Shown here: piece by piece, positions 47,190 to 52,160 of the stretch
Numbering within the stretch: the stretch's first letter is position 1
How the letters are laid out: every line of letters begins with the position of its first letter
From: Atherinomorus stipes
Lineage: Eukaryota; Chordata; Actinopteri; Atheriniformes; Atherinidae
Direction: 5' to 3'
NCBI GenBank assembly: GCA_023101725.1
Contig: JALJCO010009025.1
Span: 124,001 to 188,000, forward strand
DNA length: 64,000 bases
Notes under the pieces: model-generated
Told to the model about the DNA's origin: nothing
Database searches by the model: none
The model's input: the letters and a program-made list of their open reading frames with translations, nothing else
Translations under genes and position numbers: made by a program

Positions 47190-49796
47190 GAAGAGAGAGA
47201 CATGAAGGTGGGCCAAGTCAAGTTGTCAAGTCCACTGGCTCCACCTTTTATTAGTGTGACAGCTGGTAACCATGGAAACACTTGCCAGAATCATGTTAAT
47301 TGGCTGAAATGACTCTGACAGCTCACCCTACTTTGAAGATGTCTTCATACACACCTATACACACACACACACACACACATATATACATCTCAGCCCTCTT
47401 AAGATACTGTTTAGGAAAAGGGAAAGAAAGTGGGATAAATGAGAACGGGACAGATACAGAGAAGAGAGTGATTTTGAAAAAACGAGAAGTATAAGAGGCA
47501 CGGCAAAATAAAACAGACCAGCACAAAAAGGTACTTGTAAAGGAGTGACAGAATCAGCTTTTCTCATCTTTAAACAAAAGGAATGCTCTGAATGTTTCAT
47601 GCACTGCTGAATAAGTTATGCCCTGTATGTGTGCTGTGTAAGTGCACGTGTGCATGCGCTTAACCACAAATTATGTGCATGTATATGTGTTCGTCATACA
47701 TTACATTAAAGGAGTGGGATGAGTGCCACATAAAAAGTGCAGCAGGAACCTTGCTGCACACTTACAGTAGGCCTATAGTTAACATCCCCCCCCCCCCCCC
47801 CCCCCCAAAAGAACACAAGAAATGATAAAAAAAAAAAAACAAAAACAAAAAAAAACAATGTAACTTGGATCGAGTACAAAAAGTTGTTCTATAATAGCAA
47901 AAGCTAGTCTTCCCCTTGTTTCAAACTATTTAGTTAGATGTAGGGTGAGGAAATGCACAGCGTGTTGTAAACAATGCGCAAAGGGACATGATTGTTTGTT
48001 TTTTGTAGAGGGAGGAAAATGAAGTGAGGAGGCAGGTAATTAATTTGCAATACAAACTAAGCTGGGAAAACAAAAAACAGAATGGAAGGAGGGGTTACCG
48101 CAGGAAAAATAGGACTTTTAGCTCTTGAGGACAGCCCACCCCCCTAGTGCGCTTGCATTAATGTCCCTGTCGAACAATGTCCAGCCACATTACTTCCCCT
48201 GCAGATCACTCACAGTAACGCGAAACAAAAGCACTCACAGGCACTAAAAGTGTGGGCAGAGAAATATGTTCAGCACGCATGAACATAAAACGTGATACTT
48301 GCCAGTAACTGCGTTGTCTGGACACAGAAACGAATAGAAAGGCAGATAGGCAAAGTCACATGAAAACAGGACTGCAAGCGGAAGTAACCAGGTCGCCGGG
48401 GCAGAGCTACGCTGTTGCCAAGCAACCAGGTGATTCCTCTAAAAAGCCTCTCCTGGGGAGATTCCCTTGTTTGTGTAAGGGCATTTACTCGCTTGTGAGT
48501 CCGCATGCTGGCTTGCCTCTGCAAGTGTGTGTATGTAAGTTAGTGCTGACACAGTGAGCGTACAATGATCTGGGATGTGACCATGGTAGCAACCCATCAG
48601 GCTACAGCAAGGTTGAGGGCATTCGTACTTGTTTTCTTATTTTCCTCTTGGTGTACATTTTATTTATTCAGCAATTATGTATTTATATTTTATGGAGTAC
48701 ACAGAGTGCTGACTGGCAAATACCAGACTTGCGATGACAAGTGCATAACCACATACACAACTCCCAAACACACACAGATGTGCACGCAGAGGCTCATATA
48801 GAGTCACAAGCTGTGGAAAATATTCAATTTTGAGAGCATCAACAAATCCCTGAGGTGTTGCTGACGTTTATACACGCTTCAGAGTATTCATAGCTGCTCA
48901 CAGACTCCATAACACCGATAACCGCACCTACACACACTCACACCTTCACGTCTTACAGCAGAACTGGAGAGAGGCTGAGGCACAGAGTGCGAGTCAGGGA
49001 GGAAAATGGGAGGTGAGACAATGAAGACAGGAGCAGAGCCAGGTTTGGGGGGTGACATGAGTCTTCCACTGTTTTTTGTAACTCCTTCTACCGTATAAAT
49101 AGAGGCAAGTAACAATGCAACTGACAGGCAGCTGTAACCCTGGAGATTCATTAGGGCTTGTCACTATGGAAACCTCCAATCAGGAAAAAATGTTAGCCAT
49201 GTTTTCCTACAGCTAATGGGTCCAAGGAAATACCTGAGCCCCTCCAAACAGAAATAAATTCACACACTCATATGCACGCACACACACAAACACAGAGGCA
49301 TGCACAGCGCTGACCTCCGTCCCACCTTTCTTGTGTTTAAAGAACACATAAACATCTCGACGCATGTTGTCTTGTATGTACAACAGCTCTGAGAAAGTAC
49401 AGAGCAGAAACACAGACATTGTGTCTCCCATATTATAAACAGAGAGGAACTTTTTGCACAATCACACACATGTTTGCAGAGCTTCAGGTGTACAGCTAGC
49501 AGTGAAGGATATGGGTGGCAGACAACTCGAAGGCACCAGGAGCGGGGAGGGCTGGTTTGGGTCAGAGCCAAAAGAACCACCGGTGCTAGGGAGGGATATG
49601 GCAGCTCTTCCTTTACCTCTTCTCCTTCTTCCTCCTCTTCCAACTCTTTATGCTCCCACTCTTCTCTTTCAACTGACACATGCACCTTCTCCCCCTCCTC
49701 CTCCTCATCCTCTCCCTCCTGCGTTGGTCCTCCGTGCTGCTCATGCAGGTCTGGCTCCTGGATGCCCATCATGGCCGTGCTGGGAACAGCCTGAAC
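4393..49796 (-). CDS. cacna1h: cacna1h, T-type voltage-gated calcium channel alpha-1 subunit Cav3.2 (32 coding exons, 3' end outside window)
   Basis: This plasma-membrane pore subunit carries low-threshold, fast-inactivating calcium current that drives burst firing and pacemaking. I joined exons by reading each splice site, and every junction keeps phase through about 1,815 codons. The protein shows four repeats of S1-S6. The S4 helices carry regularly spaced arginines ([58 protein letters not shown]). The P-loops give filter residues E (TLEGW), E (TQEDW), D (CKDGW) and D (TGDNW), the EEDD pattern of T-type channels. The DGHNVS motif in the IS3-S4 loop and [10 protein letters not shown] in the C-terminus point to Cav3.2 rather than Cav3.1 or Cav3.3. 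Human Cav3.2 is about 2,350 residues, so the distal C-terminus is missing here and presumably lies left of position 1. Teleosts usually have two co-orthologues (a and b), and I cannot tell which this is. Confidence 0.97.
4603..4676 (-). other. cacna1h: candidate 74-nt intron 32
   Basis: On the minus strand it runs from GTGGGGACCTGG to a CTATTCTACGTGGAG acceptor. Its length resembles the shortest well-supported introns of this gene (83, 85, 91 and 93 nt). It also contains an unused strong donor-like CAG|GTAACA at 4,638. A one-base indel is the alternative explanation. Confidence 0.5.
4677..4935 (-). CDS. cacna1h: cacna1h exon 32: IVS6 and proximal C-terminus
   Basis: The acceptor is TGTCTAG|GACACA. 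The exon encodes [20 protein letters not shown], the IVS6 segment ending [18 protein letters not shown], and a charged region with a repeated MEERRE unit. I placed the 3' end at GTGG|GTGGGG (4,677/4,676) because it joins exon 33 in phase across a 74-nt intron. Reading straight through instead reaches a TGA at 4,501-4,503. Confidence 0.8.
5277..5398 (-). CDS. cacna1h: cacna1h exon 31: domain IV filter
   Basis: The exon encodes [41 protein letters not shown]. The aspartate of TGDNW is the fourth filter residue. The acceptor is CTTTTAG|AGTGTT, and the donor is GAAG|GTTAGC, phase 0. Confidence 0.95.
5660..5738 (-). CDS. cacna1h: cacna1h exon 30: IVS5
   Basis: The exon encodes [20 protein letters not shown] and ELFGKL. 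The acceptor is CTGTCTAG|GTGGGG. The donor ACTGG|GTTAGT is followed by a TG repeat. It ends in phase 1. Confidence 0.94.
5739..8422. other. cacna1h intron 29; no gene seen
   Basis: A 2.7 kb intron with AT-rich sequence and a TTA/ATT-rich patch at 6,835-7,060. The open frames on either strand look like chance frames. Confidence 0.6.
8423..8493 (-). CDS. cacna1h: cacna1h exon 29: IVS4-S5 linker
   Basis: The exon encodes [20 protein letters not shown] and LPQ, matching [23 protein letters not shown] of Cav3.2. The acceptor is TGTTTCAG|CACTGA, and the donor is CTCAG|GTAAGA, phase 0. Confidence 0.94.
8577..8710 (-). CDS. cacna1h: cacna1h exon 28: IVS3 and IVS4
   Basis: The exon encodes [20 protein letters not shown] and [16 protein letters not shown]. 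The acceptor is GTTCAG|GTGGAA, and the donor is ACGAG|GTACAC, phase 1. Confidence 0.96.
8796..8905 (-). CDS. cacna1h: cacna1h exon 27: IVS2
   Basis: The exon encodes [20 protein letters not shown] and [17 protein letters not shown]. The acceptor is TGTCCTGCAG|TACCTG, and the donor is AAAG|GTAATC, phase 2. Confidence 0.96.
9026..9177 (-). CDS. cacna1h: cacna1h exon 26: III-IV linker end and IVS1
   Basis: The exon encodes [40 protein letters not shown] and [10 protein letters not shown]. The acceptor directly follows a TG repeat of more than ten units. The donor is CTCAG|GTAACC, phase 0. In mammalian Cav3 genes the III-IV linker just before this point is alternatively spliced. Confidence 0.95.
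9178..9216 (-). promoter_or_regulatory. cacna1h: TG-repeat 3' splice site of exon 26
   Basis: In the sense strand a TG repeat of more than ten units runs straight into TTGCAG, taking the place of the pyrimidine tract. UG repeats are known binding sites for TDP-43 and CELF proteins, so this is a plausible splicing switch. The repeat is seen; the regulation is inferred. Confidence 0.6.
9217..11725. other. cacna1h intron 25; one transposon fragment, otherwise nothing recognised
   Basis: This is the remainder of the 2.5 kb intron in the III-IV linker. It contains a hAT-like fragment at 10,013-10,330. I saw no extra cassette exon that I could support. Confidence 0.5.
10013..10330. mobile_element. 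hAT-like MITE fragment
   Basis: It starts AGAGATGCACCGATCCGATA, a common fish hAT terminal motif. Inside is GGTATCAAATATCGGCCGA and GCCCAGGCATCGTTTCGG, typical of the 'TATCGG' MITE interior. The other terminus was not found. Confidence 0.55.
11726..11918 (-). CDS. cacna1h: cacna1h exon 25: IIIS6 and start of III-IV linker
   Basis: The exon encodes [38 protein letters not shown] and a highly charged segment ([20 protein letters not shown]). The acceptor is CTGCAG|CCAATA, and the donor is GAGAA|GTGAGA, phase 1. Confidence 0.95.
12302..12391 (-). CDS. cacna1h: cacna1h exon 24: domain III filter
   Basis: The exon is 30 codons with [20 protein letters not shown] and [10 protein letters not shown]. 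The aspartate of CKDGW is the third filter residue. The acceptor is CATCCAG|GCGCTG, and the donor is CAGCAG|GTGAGG, phase 0. Confidence 0.94.
12483..12608 (-). CDS. cacna1h: cacna1h exon 23: domain III turret
   Basis: The exon is 42 codons with [20 protein letters not shown] and [15 protein letters not shown]. Two overlapping glycosylation sequons (NVT, NIT) are visible. [10 protein letters not shown] matches Cav3.2. The acceptor is GTGTGTGCAG|CTGTTT, and the donor is ACAG|GTTTGT, phase 0. Confidence 0.96.
12609..13758. other. cacna1h intron 22, AT-rich, with a 26-base G run
   Basis: A 1.15 kb intron. It has AT-rich sequence at 13,000-13,450 and a G homopolymer at 13,668-13,693. No gene seen. 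Confidence 0.6.
13668..13693. repeat. (G)26 homopolymer
   Basis: An uninterrupted run of G on the plus strand (C in the cacna1h sense strand), preceded by a TTTG repeat. The length may be unreliable in the assembly. Confidence 0.9.
13759..13885 (-). CDS. cacna1h: cacna1h exon 22: IIIS5
   Basis: The exon encodes [20 protein letters not shown] and [20 protein letters not shown], ending at VQ. The acceptor is GTGTTGCAG|GGTGAT, and the donor is GCAG|GTAAAT, phase 0. Confidence 0.96.
13991..14175 (-). CDS. cacna1h: cacna1h exon 21: IIIS3 and IIIS4
   Basis: The exon encodes [39 protein letters not shown] and the IIIS4 arginines ([13 protein letters not shown]). The acceptor GGGGGATAAG|GTGGTG lacks a normal pyrimidine tract. 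The donor is CTCAG|GTAGAC, phase 2. Confidence 0.95.
14362..14430 (-). CDS. cacna1h: cacna1h exon 20: IIIS2
   Basis: The exon is 23 codons, [20 protein letters not shown] plus MIK. The acceptor is TGTGTGTGTGACAG|GAACG, and the donor is ATCAAG|GTAACC. Phase 0 on both sides means skipping it would stay in frame. Confidence 0.94.
14431..16258. other. cacna1h intron 19; no gene seen
   Basis: A 1.8 kb intron of mixed unique-looking sequence. No exon, RNA gene or transposon could be supported. Confidence 0.5.
16259..16382 (-). CDS. cacna1h: cacna1h exon 19: IIIS1
   Basis: The exon encodes [20 protein letters not shown] and [21 protein letters not shown]. The acceptor is GCCCTCAG|GTTCAG, and the donor is GCATG|GTAGTG, phase 0. 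Confidence 0.95.
16664..16764 (-). CDS. cacna1h: cacna1h exon 18: end of II-III linker
   Basis: This short exon encodes [20 protein letters not shown] and [13 protein letters not shown], matching the LHKVLEPYKPQWC and WALYLFSPQNR segment of Cav3.2. It is open only in the spliced frame. The acceptor is CTTGTAG|AGTTTA, and the donor is ACCA|GTAAAT, phase 2. Confidence 0.9.
17262..17561 (-). CDS. cacna1h: cacna1h exon 17: II-III linker, serine/arginine-rich
   Basis: The exon is 100 codons. [20 protein letters not shown] and EMESLLSD match the SRRSSWSSLGRAPSLKRR and ESLLSGEG block of mammalian Cav3.2. The exon ends with an acidic [10 protein letters not shown] chose the donor GAGGAG|GTGAAT because it joins exon 18 in phase. 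Confidence 0.9.
17562..19199. other. cacna1h intron 16; no gene seen
   Basis: A 1.6 kb AT-rich intron in the II-III linker. The open frames at 18,322-18,585 and 18,615-18,803 have no recognisable features. Confidence 0.5.
19200..19390 (-). CDS. cacna1h: cacna1h exon 16: II-III linker, proline-rich
   Basis: The exon encodes [20 protein letters not shown], then a seven-proline run, the conserved ITHTAATP and a serine-rich [11 protein letters not shown] segment. The acceptor is TGTGTGTGCAG|AGCTC, and the donor is TCGCCG|GTGAGC, phase 0. Confidence 0.92.
19943..20471. mobile_element. Tc1/mariner-derived internally deleted element, copy 1
   Basis: The left end AGTCGTCCTCAAAATGATTC runs into ATACCCTCCAATTAAAG. 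The right end CTTTAATTGGAGGGTATGAA runs into TAATTTTGACTGC, its near inverse. The interior (TTTGAGGCAATCACTGCAAT) is a piece of antisense Tc1-type transposase. It lies in cacna1h intron 15 and is related to the copy at 52,699. Confidence 0.75.
20491..20852. mobile_element. hAT-like MITE
   Basis: The termini are AGAGGTGCAACCATACA and, inverted, TGTATTGTTGCACCTCT, flanked by TATATAT sequence. It sits directly next to the Tc1-derived element in cacna1h intron 15 and carries a 23-base C run at 20,557-20,579. Confidence 0.75.
20557..20579. repeat. (C)23 homopolymer
   Basis: A C run on the plus strand inside the hAT-like MITE (G in the cacna1h sense strand). Confidence 0.9.
20991..21078 (-). CDS. 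cacna1h: cacna1h exon 15: II-III linker
   Basis: The exon encodes [20 protein letters not shown] and EKLRELYAA, directly after IIS6, and resembles the GDANRSDTDEDK and KLRELQ segments of mammalian Cav3.2. The acceptor is GTTTCAG|GGGGAT, and the donor is GCAG|GTACAA, phase 1. Confidence 0.93.
21756..21911 (-). CDS. cacna1h: cacna1h exon 14: domain II filter and IIS6
   Basis: The exon is 52 codons, [20 protein letters not shown] to [11 protein letters not shown]. The glutamate of TQEDW is the second filter residue. The acceptor is ATTCGTAG|ATCCTC, and the donor is CTGAA|GTAAGG, phase 0. Confidence 0.95.
22640..22745 (+). repeat. LINE 3' tail remnant (L2-like)
   Basis: GTATGTCTAACATGGGGCAC is followed by TTGACAATAAAACTGACTTT and a GACTTTGACTTTGAC repeat. 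This has the form of a fish L2-type LINE 3' end. Confidence 0.5.
22862..23300. mobile_element. hAT-like MITE in cacna1h intron 13
   Basis: The ends are CAGGGTTCCTATTTAAAAAG and, inverted, CAAGACCTCGCAGGAACCCTG. Subterminal AAGACTTTTTAAGA repeats occur in both halves. The six bases TGAGAT flank both sides (22,856-22,861 and 23,301-23,306). Confidence 0.75.
23950..23986. repeat. GT/AC microsatellite beside exon 13 donor
   Basis: It reads TG/GT on the plus strand and CA/AC in the cacna1h sense strand, starting about 10 nt inside the intron after exon 13. Confidence 0.85.
23997..24114 (-). CDS. cacna1h: cacna1h exon 13: domain II turret and pore helix
   Basis: The exon encodes [20 protein letters not shown] and [18 protein letters not shown]. 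The acceptor is preceded by a TG repeat (TGTGTATTGCAG). The donor GTTGGA is followed within 10 nt by a long CA/AC repeat. It ends in phase 0. Confidence 0.95.
24234..24419 (-). CDS. cacna1h: cacna1h exon 12: IIS3 end, IIS4 and IIS5
   Basis: The acceptor is TG-rich, TGTGTTTCAG|TGTGTG. The exon encodes [20 protein letters not shown], the IIS4 positive charges, and IIS5 ([19 protein letters not shown]). The donor is TTCAG|GTACTT, phase 2. Confidence 0.96.
24908..25059 (-). CDS. cacna1h: cacna1h exon 11: IIS2 and start of IIS3
   Basis: The acceptor is GTCTTCAG|CCACAG. The exon encodes [20 protein letters not shown], the rest of IIS2 and [14 protein letters not shown]. The donor is ATCAG|GTGGGG, phase 2. 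Confidence 0.95.
26952..27170. mobile_element. DNA-transposon end fragment
   Basis: GCAAACCCCAATTTCAATGA is followed by TATATTCAGTTGAATACATT and GCAAAGACAAAATATTTAAT. This terminal pattern recurs in fish DNA transposons. The family and the other end are not determined. Confidence 0.5.
27700..28085 (+). pseudogene. Tc1-like transposase remnant
   Basis: Fragments of a Tc1-type transposase C-terminal half can be read, with a central part deleted: a WTENQW-like stretch (WTENQ seen as TGLKISG), then [11 protein letters not shown] in one frame and [20 protein letters not shown] in another. NEAMWDHL corresponds to the NxIExLW motif that holds the third catalytic acidic residue. Stops and frame changes make it non-functional. 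A terminal-like GTCTAGACTTTTGTACAG lies at 28,246. Confidence 0.6.
28350..28525. repeat. polypurine tract (G/A-rich)
   Basis: About 175 bases of nearly pure purine on the plus strand with few interruptions, ending in a G run. In the cacna1h sense strand it is polypyrimidine. Confidence 0.85.
29313..29518. mobile_element. hAT-like MITE with 8-bp target duplication
   Basis: The ends are CAAGGATCACCAAATCC and, inverted, GGATTTGGTGACCCCTG. It is flanked by AAATAAAG (29,305-29,312) and AAATAGAG (29,519-29,526), 7 of 8 matching. It lies in cacna1h intron 10. Confidence 0.8.
30006..30382 (-). CDS. cacna1h: cacna1h exon 10: I-II linker end and IIS1
   Basis: The acceptor is TTTGCAG|ATGGGT. The exon contains the conserved ACPYC motif, a cysteine-rich stretch with repeated SPC/NPC units, then the entry to domain II ([20 protein letters not shown]). 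It ends at EYHKQ|GTATGG, phase 0. Confidence 0.94.
30383..33222. other. cacna1h intron 9; no gene recognised
   Basis: A 2.8 kb intron inside the I-II linker. A stretch at 31,600-31,915 has overlapping open frames on both strands but no domain I recognise, and the neighbouring exons join in phase without it. Confidence 0.5.
33223..33796 (-). CDS. cacna1h: cacna1h exon 9: IS6 end, gating brake and I-II linker
   Basis: The exon encodes [20 protein letters not shown] (IS6 end), then the helix-loop-helix region that follows IS6 ([38 protein letters not shown]), known in Cav3 channels as the gating brake. It continues into a variable linker with a histidine-rich run ([18 protein letters not shown]), as in mammalian Cav3.1 and Cav3.2. 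The acceptor is GATCAG|GTGGGC, and the donor is CATG|GTGAGA, phase 1. Confidence 0.94.
33890..33982 (-). CDS. cacna1h: cacna1h exon 8: domain I selectivity filter and IS6 start
   Basis: The exon is 31 codons, [20 protein letters not shown] onward. The glutamate of TLEGW is the first filter residue. The acceptor is TATTCAG|GTAATT, and the donor is ATT|GTAAGT, phase 0. Confidence 0.95.
34088..34400 (-). CDS. cacna1h: cacna1h exon 7: domain I extracellular turret and P-loop start
   Basis: The acceptor is TTTCACAG|GAGATA. The exon encodes the cysteine-containing turret ([35 protein letters not shown]) and [17 protein letters not shown], the pore helix that leads to the filter. The glycosylation sequon NVT lies near the start. 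The donor is TTTCAG|GTAAAC, phase 0. Confidence 0.95.
35735..35815 (+). repeat. LINE 3' tail remnant
   Basis: TTGAATTTCCCTTCTGGGAT and TAATAAAGTATTTTTCATTT match the usual end of fish LINE 3' tails. Confidence 0.55.
36000..37013. mobile_element. inverted-repeat DNA transposon with internal tandem duplication
   Basis: The left end is TAGGTGCTTTCGGACTGTAG with GAGTTCCTATAAC. The right end, inverted, is GGCTCATTCGGACAGAGAGG with CAGTTCCTATAAG. Inside, a unit at about 36,400-36,570 is repeated at 36,570-36,812, each unit ending in TTAGCTTTTATAATAGCTTT. A (G)19 run at 36,705-36,723 lies in the second unit. The family is unassigned. Confidence 0.6.
36705..36723. repeat. (G)19 homopolymer
   Basis: A G run on the plus strand inside the second tandem unit of the 36 kb transposon. 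Confidence 0.9.
38101..38260 (-). CDS. cacna1h: cacna1h exon 6: IS5
   Basis: The acceptor is TTGGCAG|GTATGC. The exon encodes [20 protein letters not shown] and the rest of IS5 through [12 protein letters not shown], entering the extracellular turret. The donor is AAGAT|GTGAGT, phase 2. Confidence 0.95.
38261..40910. other. cacna1h intron 5; LINE tail only
   Basis: A 2.65 kb intron. Apart from the LINE-type tail at 40,205-40,322, nothing is recognised. Confidence 0.5.
40205..40322 (+). repeat. LINE 3' tail remnant (L2-like)
   Basis: GTTGTACAGCACCTCGGGCT, then GTGCTCTATAAATAAATTGA, ends in a TTGAAC hexamer repeat. This is the pattern of fish L2-type 3' ends. Confidence 0.6.
40911..41008 (-). 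CDS. cacna1h: cacna1h exon 5: IS3-S4 loop and IS4 voltage sensor
   Basis: The acceptor is CTGCAG|AATGC. The exon encodes [20 protein letters not shown] and the IS4 arginines, ending at NRVPS. The histidine of DGHNVS matches human Cav3.2 His191, the zinc/nickel/redox site that Cav3.1 and Cav3.3 lack. The donor is CCCA|GTGAGT, phase 1. Confidence 0.96.
41392..41525 (-). CDS. cacna1h: cacna1h exon 4: IS2 and start of IS3
   Basis: The acceptor is ATAAAG|GCTCTG. The exon encodes IS2 ([17 protein letters not shown]), the conserved [15 protein letters not shown] stretch and the start of IS3. An aspartate at the outer end of IS2 (ALDDG) corresponds to the residue reported to help bind nickel in mammalian Cav3.2. 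The donor is GTGGG|GTGAGT, phase 2. Confidence 0.95.
41712..41805 (-). CDS. cacna1h: cacna1h exon 3: IS1
   Basis: The acceptor is the U12-type GTGTCAC|ATGG, preceded by a TCCCTTAAC branch site. The exon encodes [20 protein letters not shown] (helix IS1) and a shortened IS1-S2 loop ([11 protein letters not shown]). The donor is CTGCAG|GTAATG, phase 0. Confidence 0.93.
42152..42174. repeat. TA microsatellite
   Basis: About 11 TA units in cacna1h intron 2. Confidence 0.8.
47126..47190. repeat. compound GT-GA microsatellite
   Basis: About 19 GT units followed by about 13 GA units in cacna1h intron 2. Confidence 0.9.
47786..47806. repeat. (C)21 homopolymer
   Basis: A C run on the plus strand (G in the cacna1h sense strand) in intron 2, followed closely by an A-rich stretch. 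Confidence 0.9.
49513..49796 (-). CDS. cacna1h: cacna1h exon 2: N-terminus
   Basis: The acceptor is CATTCTAG|GTTCAG. The likely start codon is at 49,772-49,770. The exon encodes an acidic, glutamate-rich N-terminal tail, then [10 protein letters not shown] and [14 protein letters not shown], matching the conserved segment just before IS1. It ends inside the CCA proline codon at CC|ATATCC, a minor-class (U12) AT-AC donor instead of GT. Confidence 0.9.
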
Positions 49797-51803
49797 CTAG
49801 AATGTGGCGGGGGGGGGGCAGTGGTAGATTGCTCAGGACACAACAGCATATATGCATGGATGTATGAAGATCTCTCTGTTTGATTCTGCTCTTTCTCCCC
49901 TGCAGCTCACAAAACAAACTGGACCTGTGCAGACTGTTCAGCCTGTCCACAGGCAAAGAAGCGCAGTAACAAACCTACCTCTGTTTTTCTTTCACAGCCA
50001 GCCAACAACGCTGTGCTCATAATATAACTTTATGGAAATATAAACATAGTGAATTAACAAAAATGGGCAGAGGTACAGACAGGGCAACAGGAAGCACTTA
50101 AACCTCTTCATAATAATCCCACAGCTGTACAATTCTGGGATGACAACTGACCATTAAGGCTGATGCTTTTAATCCAGACTAGTTTTAAATAATTTGAACA
50201 TACAAAGACAAAAAGGCTTAGACGACTGTGTCTTTCACGGCTGATGTTGTGTAATCTTGCCAGTTATTTAATTCATTTTTCAATTTACAACAAATTGACA
50301 CCCATTATTATGAGAATTACAAACTCTATTAGTTTTTTTTTTTTCTCTGACTGCTAATTTAAGATAAAATCTAATAAACTTCAGTGACATGGATGAGCTA
50401 CAGCAGACTGTGGTTAATTTTTAAAAGCACTGACAGATTTCATGGAGCACTGGAATATCATCTAGGCAATGCCAAATTGAATGATAATCTCATTTTGAAT
50501 TAAACATGTGATCACAAGAGCAGATTCTTTTTTTATAGATTTCCTTCTCTTTTGGGAGGTATGCAGTGGAGTTTGGCGAGAAATGATGGGAGTTGGAACG
50601 TGTGACACAGTCCACAGTCTCATAAGTACACAGCAAATGCTGCCCACTGGTTTGCCATGTGCTCTTTCCTTTGCTTATCACCCCAGAGACTCAGACAAAT
50701 TTACTCCAAAGCAACCAATTCATTTTGAAGTTGGGGCATTAACTGAATTATTTGGGTAAATTGAGCCAACCTTGAGTTGATGTAGTCACAAGCAGTAGGT
50801 TCTGGTGTCTGTGTGAGCATACAACAGGAAAGCTGGCATGCAAGTTCACAGCTCAAAGGGGAGTGTATTTGTGTGTGTTTGATGAGAGTAATGAGATTGT
50901 ATCTGCAGCTAGCCCTCTTTTTAAAACTTGGAAACAATAGTTAAAGGAGCCCAGGGCTGCAGTTTAAGGCCTAAAAAAATAGTGATTCTCTGTTGGCTAT
51001 TGGTTAGACATCAATTAACCATGAGGGAAAAAGCCATTCTTCTACACTGCCGAGAGCCTGCTGATGAATCCTTTCAAAAATATTTCCAGAATTCATTACA
51101 AGCCTCCCTTGCTAATAGTCAGGCTATGGTGGAAATAAATCATCATTGTGAATCTCAACCAGCCACCAGAACACAATACTGAATATTCATACCTCCAGAA
51201 GACCCCTAAAACTCATTAAAATGCTTTACAGTCCAACAATACAGCTGCACTCATTGCATTGAATCTCTAACAAAAATCAAGAACAGTACCAAAAGCAGAG
51301 GAAACTGCACATCTCCATTAAAGATAATTGTTCTGCCCACTACGGTGATGTAGCTACGTTTTCTTAGAGTCCAACCACATACATATTAAAATATGTTTAA
51401 TGCCCTTCAGTCACCGACGTAAGGCTACTCTGTGTTAGAGAAGTCAAACGGAAAATGGTCTGGAAAAGGCTATAATAACAAACTGCGTAAAAACTATGAC
51501 CAAAAATGACACTAACCCTGTGAAATTATAAGAAATTTATAAAGGCCTGGTCTTTACAGTAATACTGGCTATTTTCATACAACTATAAATACTTTTTAAT
51601 TGCGTGTTTAGAATATAATTGTATCCTTTTTTTTTCTTTTTTTTTTGGTGGAAGACACACCGCCATTGACAAAGATCGACATCATAAGATCTGGACATTT
51701 TCTATTGTGCCACGGGCTTTCTCCCTGCGCACACAATGGGGTAAAACAGCAATAAAAGTAGGTGAATGGCACCAAAAAGCAAAAACTTTGCCTGGCATTC
51801 TTA
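49797..51803. other. cacna1h intron 1; no gene seen
   Basis: A 2.0 kb stretch between the candidate first exon and the first certain coding exon. No repeats or genes were recognised. Confidence 0.45.
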
Positions 51804-52160
51804 CCGGGAAGCAGCGTCCATCCAACAGCCTTACTCACACGGGGTTCGCCGTGCGCCCTGAGCTCCCGGAGCCCTGGTGCTCCATCTGAGAGCCGCTCGG
51901 TGGTCCTCTGCCTCCTCTTCCCCCCCCACCCCTGCCAATATCCAAACTCAGTCCGTCAGTCGGGAGGATGAAAAAGAAAGAAAAATTATGGAGGGAATGA
52001 GACGCACAAGTTATAATCAATTGGGAAAAGTCAAGTTAAATAGGAGTAAGCAGTCCCTCGTGCGTCAGCGTCCGCTTTGCCACTGGACGCGCTCCACGGT
52101 GTCAGGTACCCGAGTTTGGGCGCACCGTGGAGGAGAGCTGTGTCAAGTCAGCGACAGACA
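51804..52160 (-). other. cacna1h: candidate cacna1h exon 1 (5' UTR or alternative N-terminus) and CpG-rich promoter-proximal region
   Basis: This is a GC- and CpG-richer block upstream of the first certain coding exon. On the minus strand it ends with a good donor, CCCG|GTAAGA. With that donor, translation would start in exon 2. A second possible donor at 51,840 (CCCC|GTGTGA) would join an ATG at 51,885-51,883 in frame with exon 2 and add 15 codons plus 8 codons from exon 2. The 5' limit is a guess; no TATA box was recognised. Confidence 0.4.

Larger units (their letters stand above)
41806..49512 (-). other. cacna1h: cacna1h intron 2, minor-class (U12-type) AT-AC intron
   Basis: This 7.7 kb intron begins ATATCCTT and ends CAC. 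A branch-site match, TCCCTTAAC, sits at 41,816-41,824, with the branch adenosine about 11 nt from the acceptor. It splits the proline codon just before IS1. Minor introns are known at conserved places in voltage-gated sodium and calcium channel genes. Besides microsatellites and homopolymers (listed separately) I see no other gene in it. Confidence 0.9.

Noticed and set aside
47126..47190. CRISPR-like or satellite array
   Set aside because: Simple GT and GA dinucleotide runs without spacers; this is a eukaryotic microsatellite.
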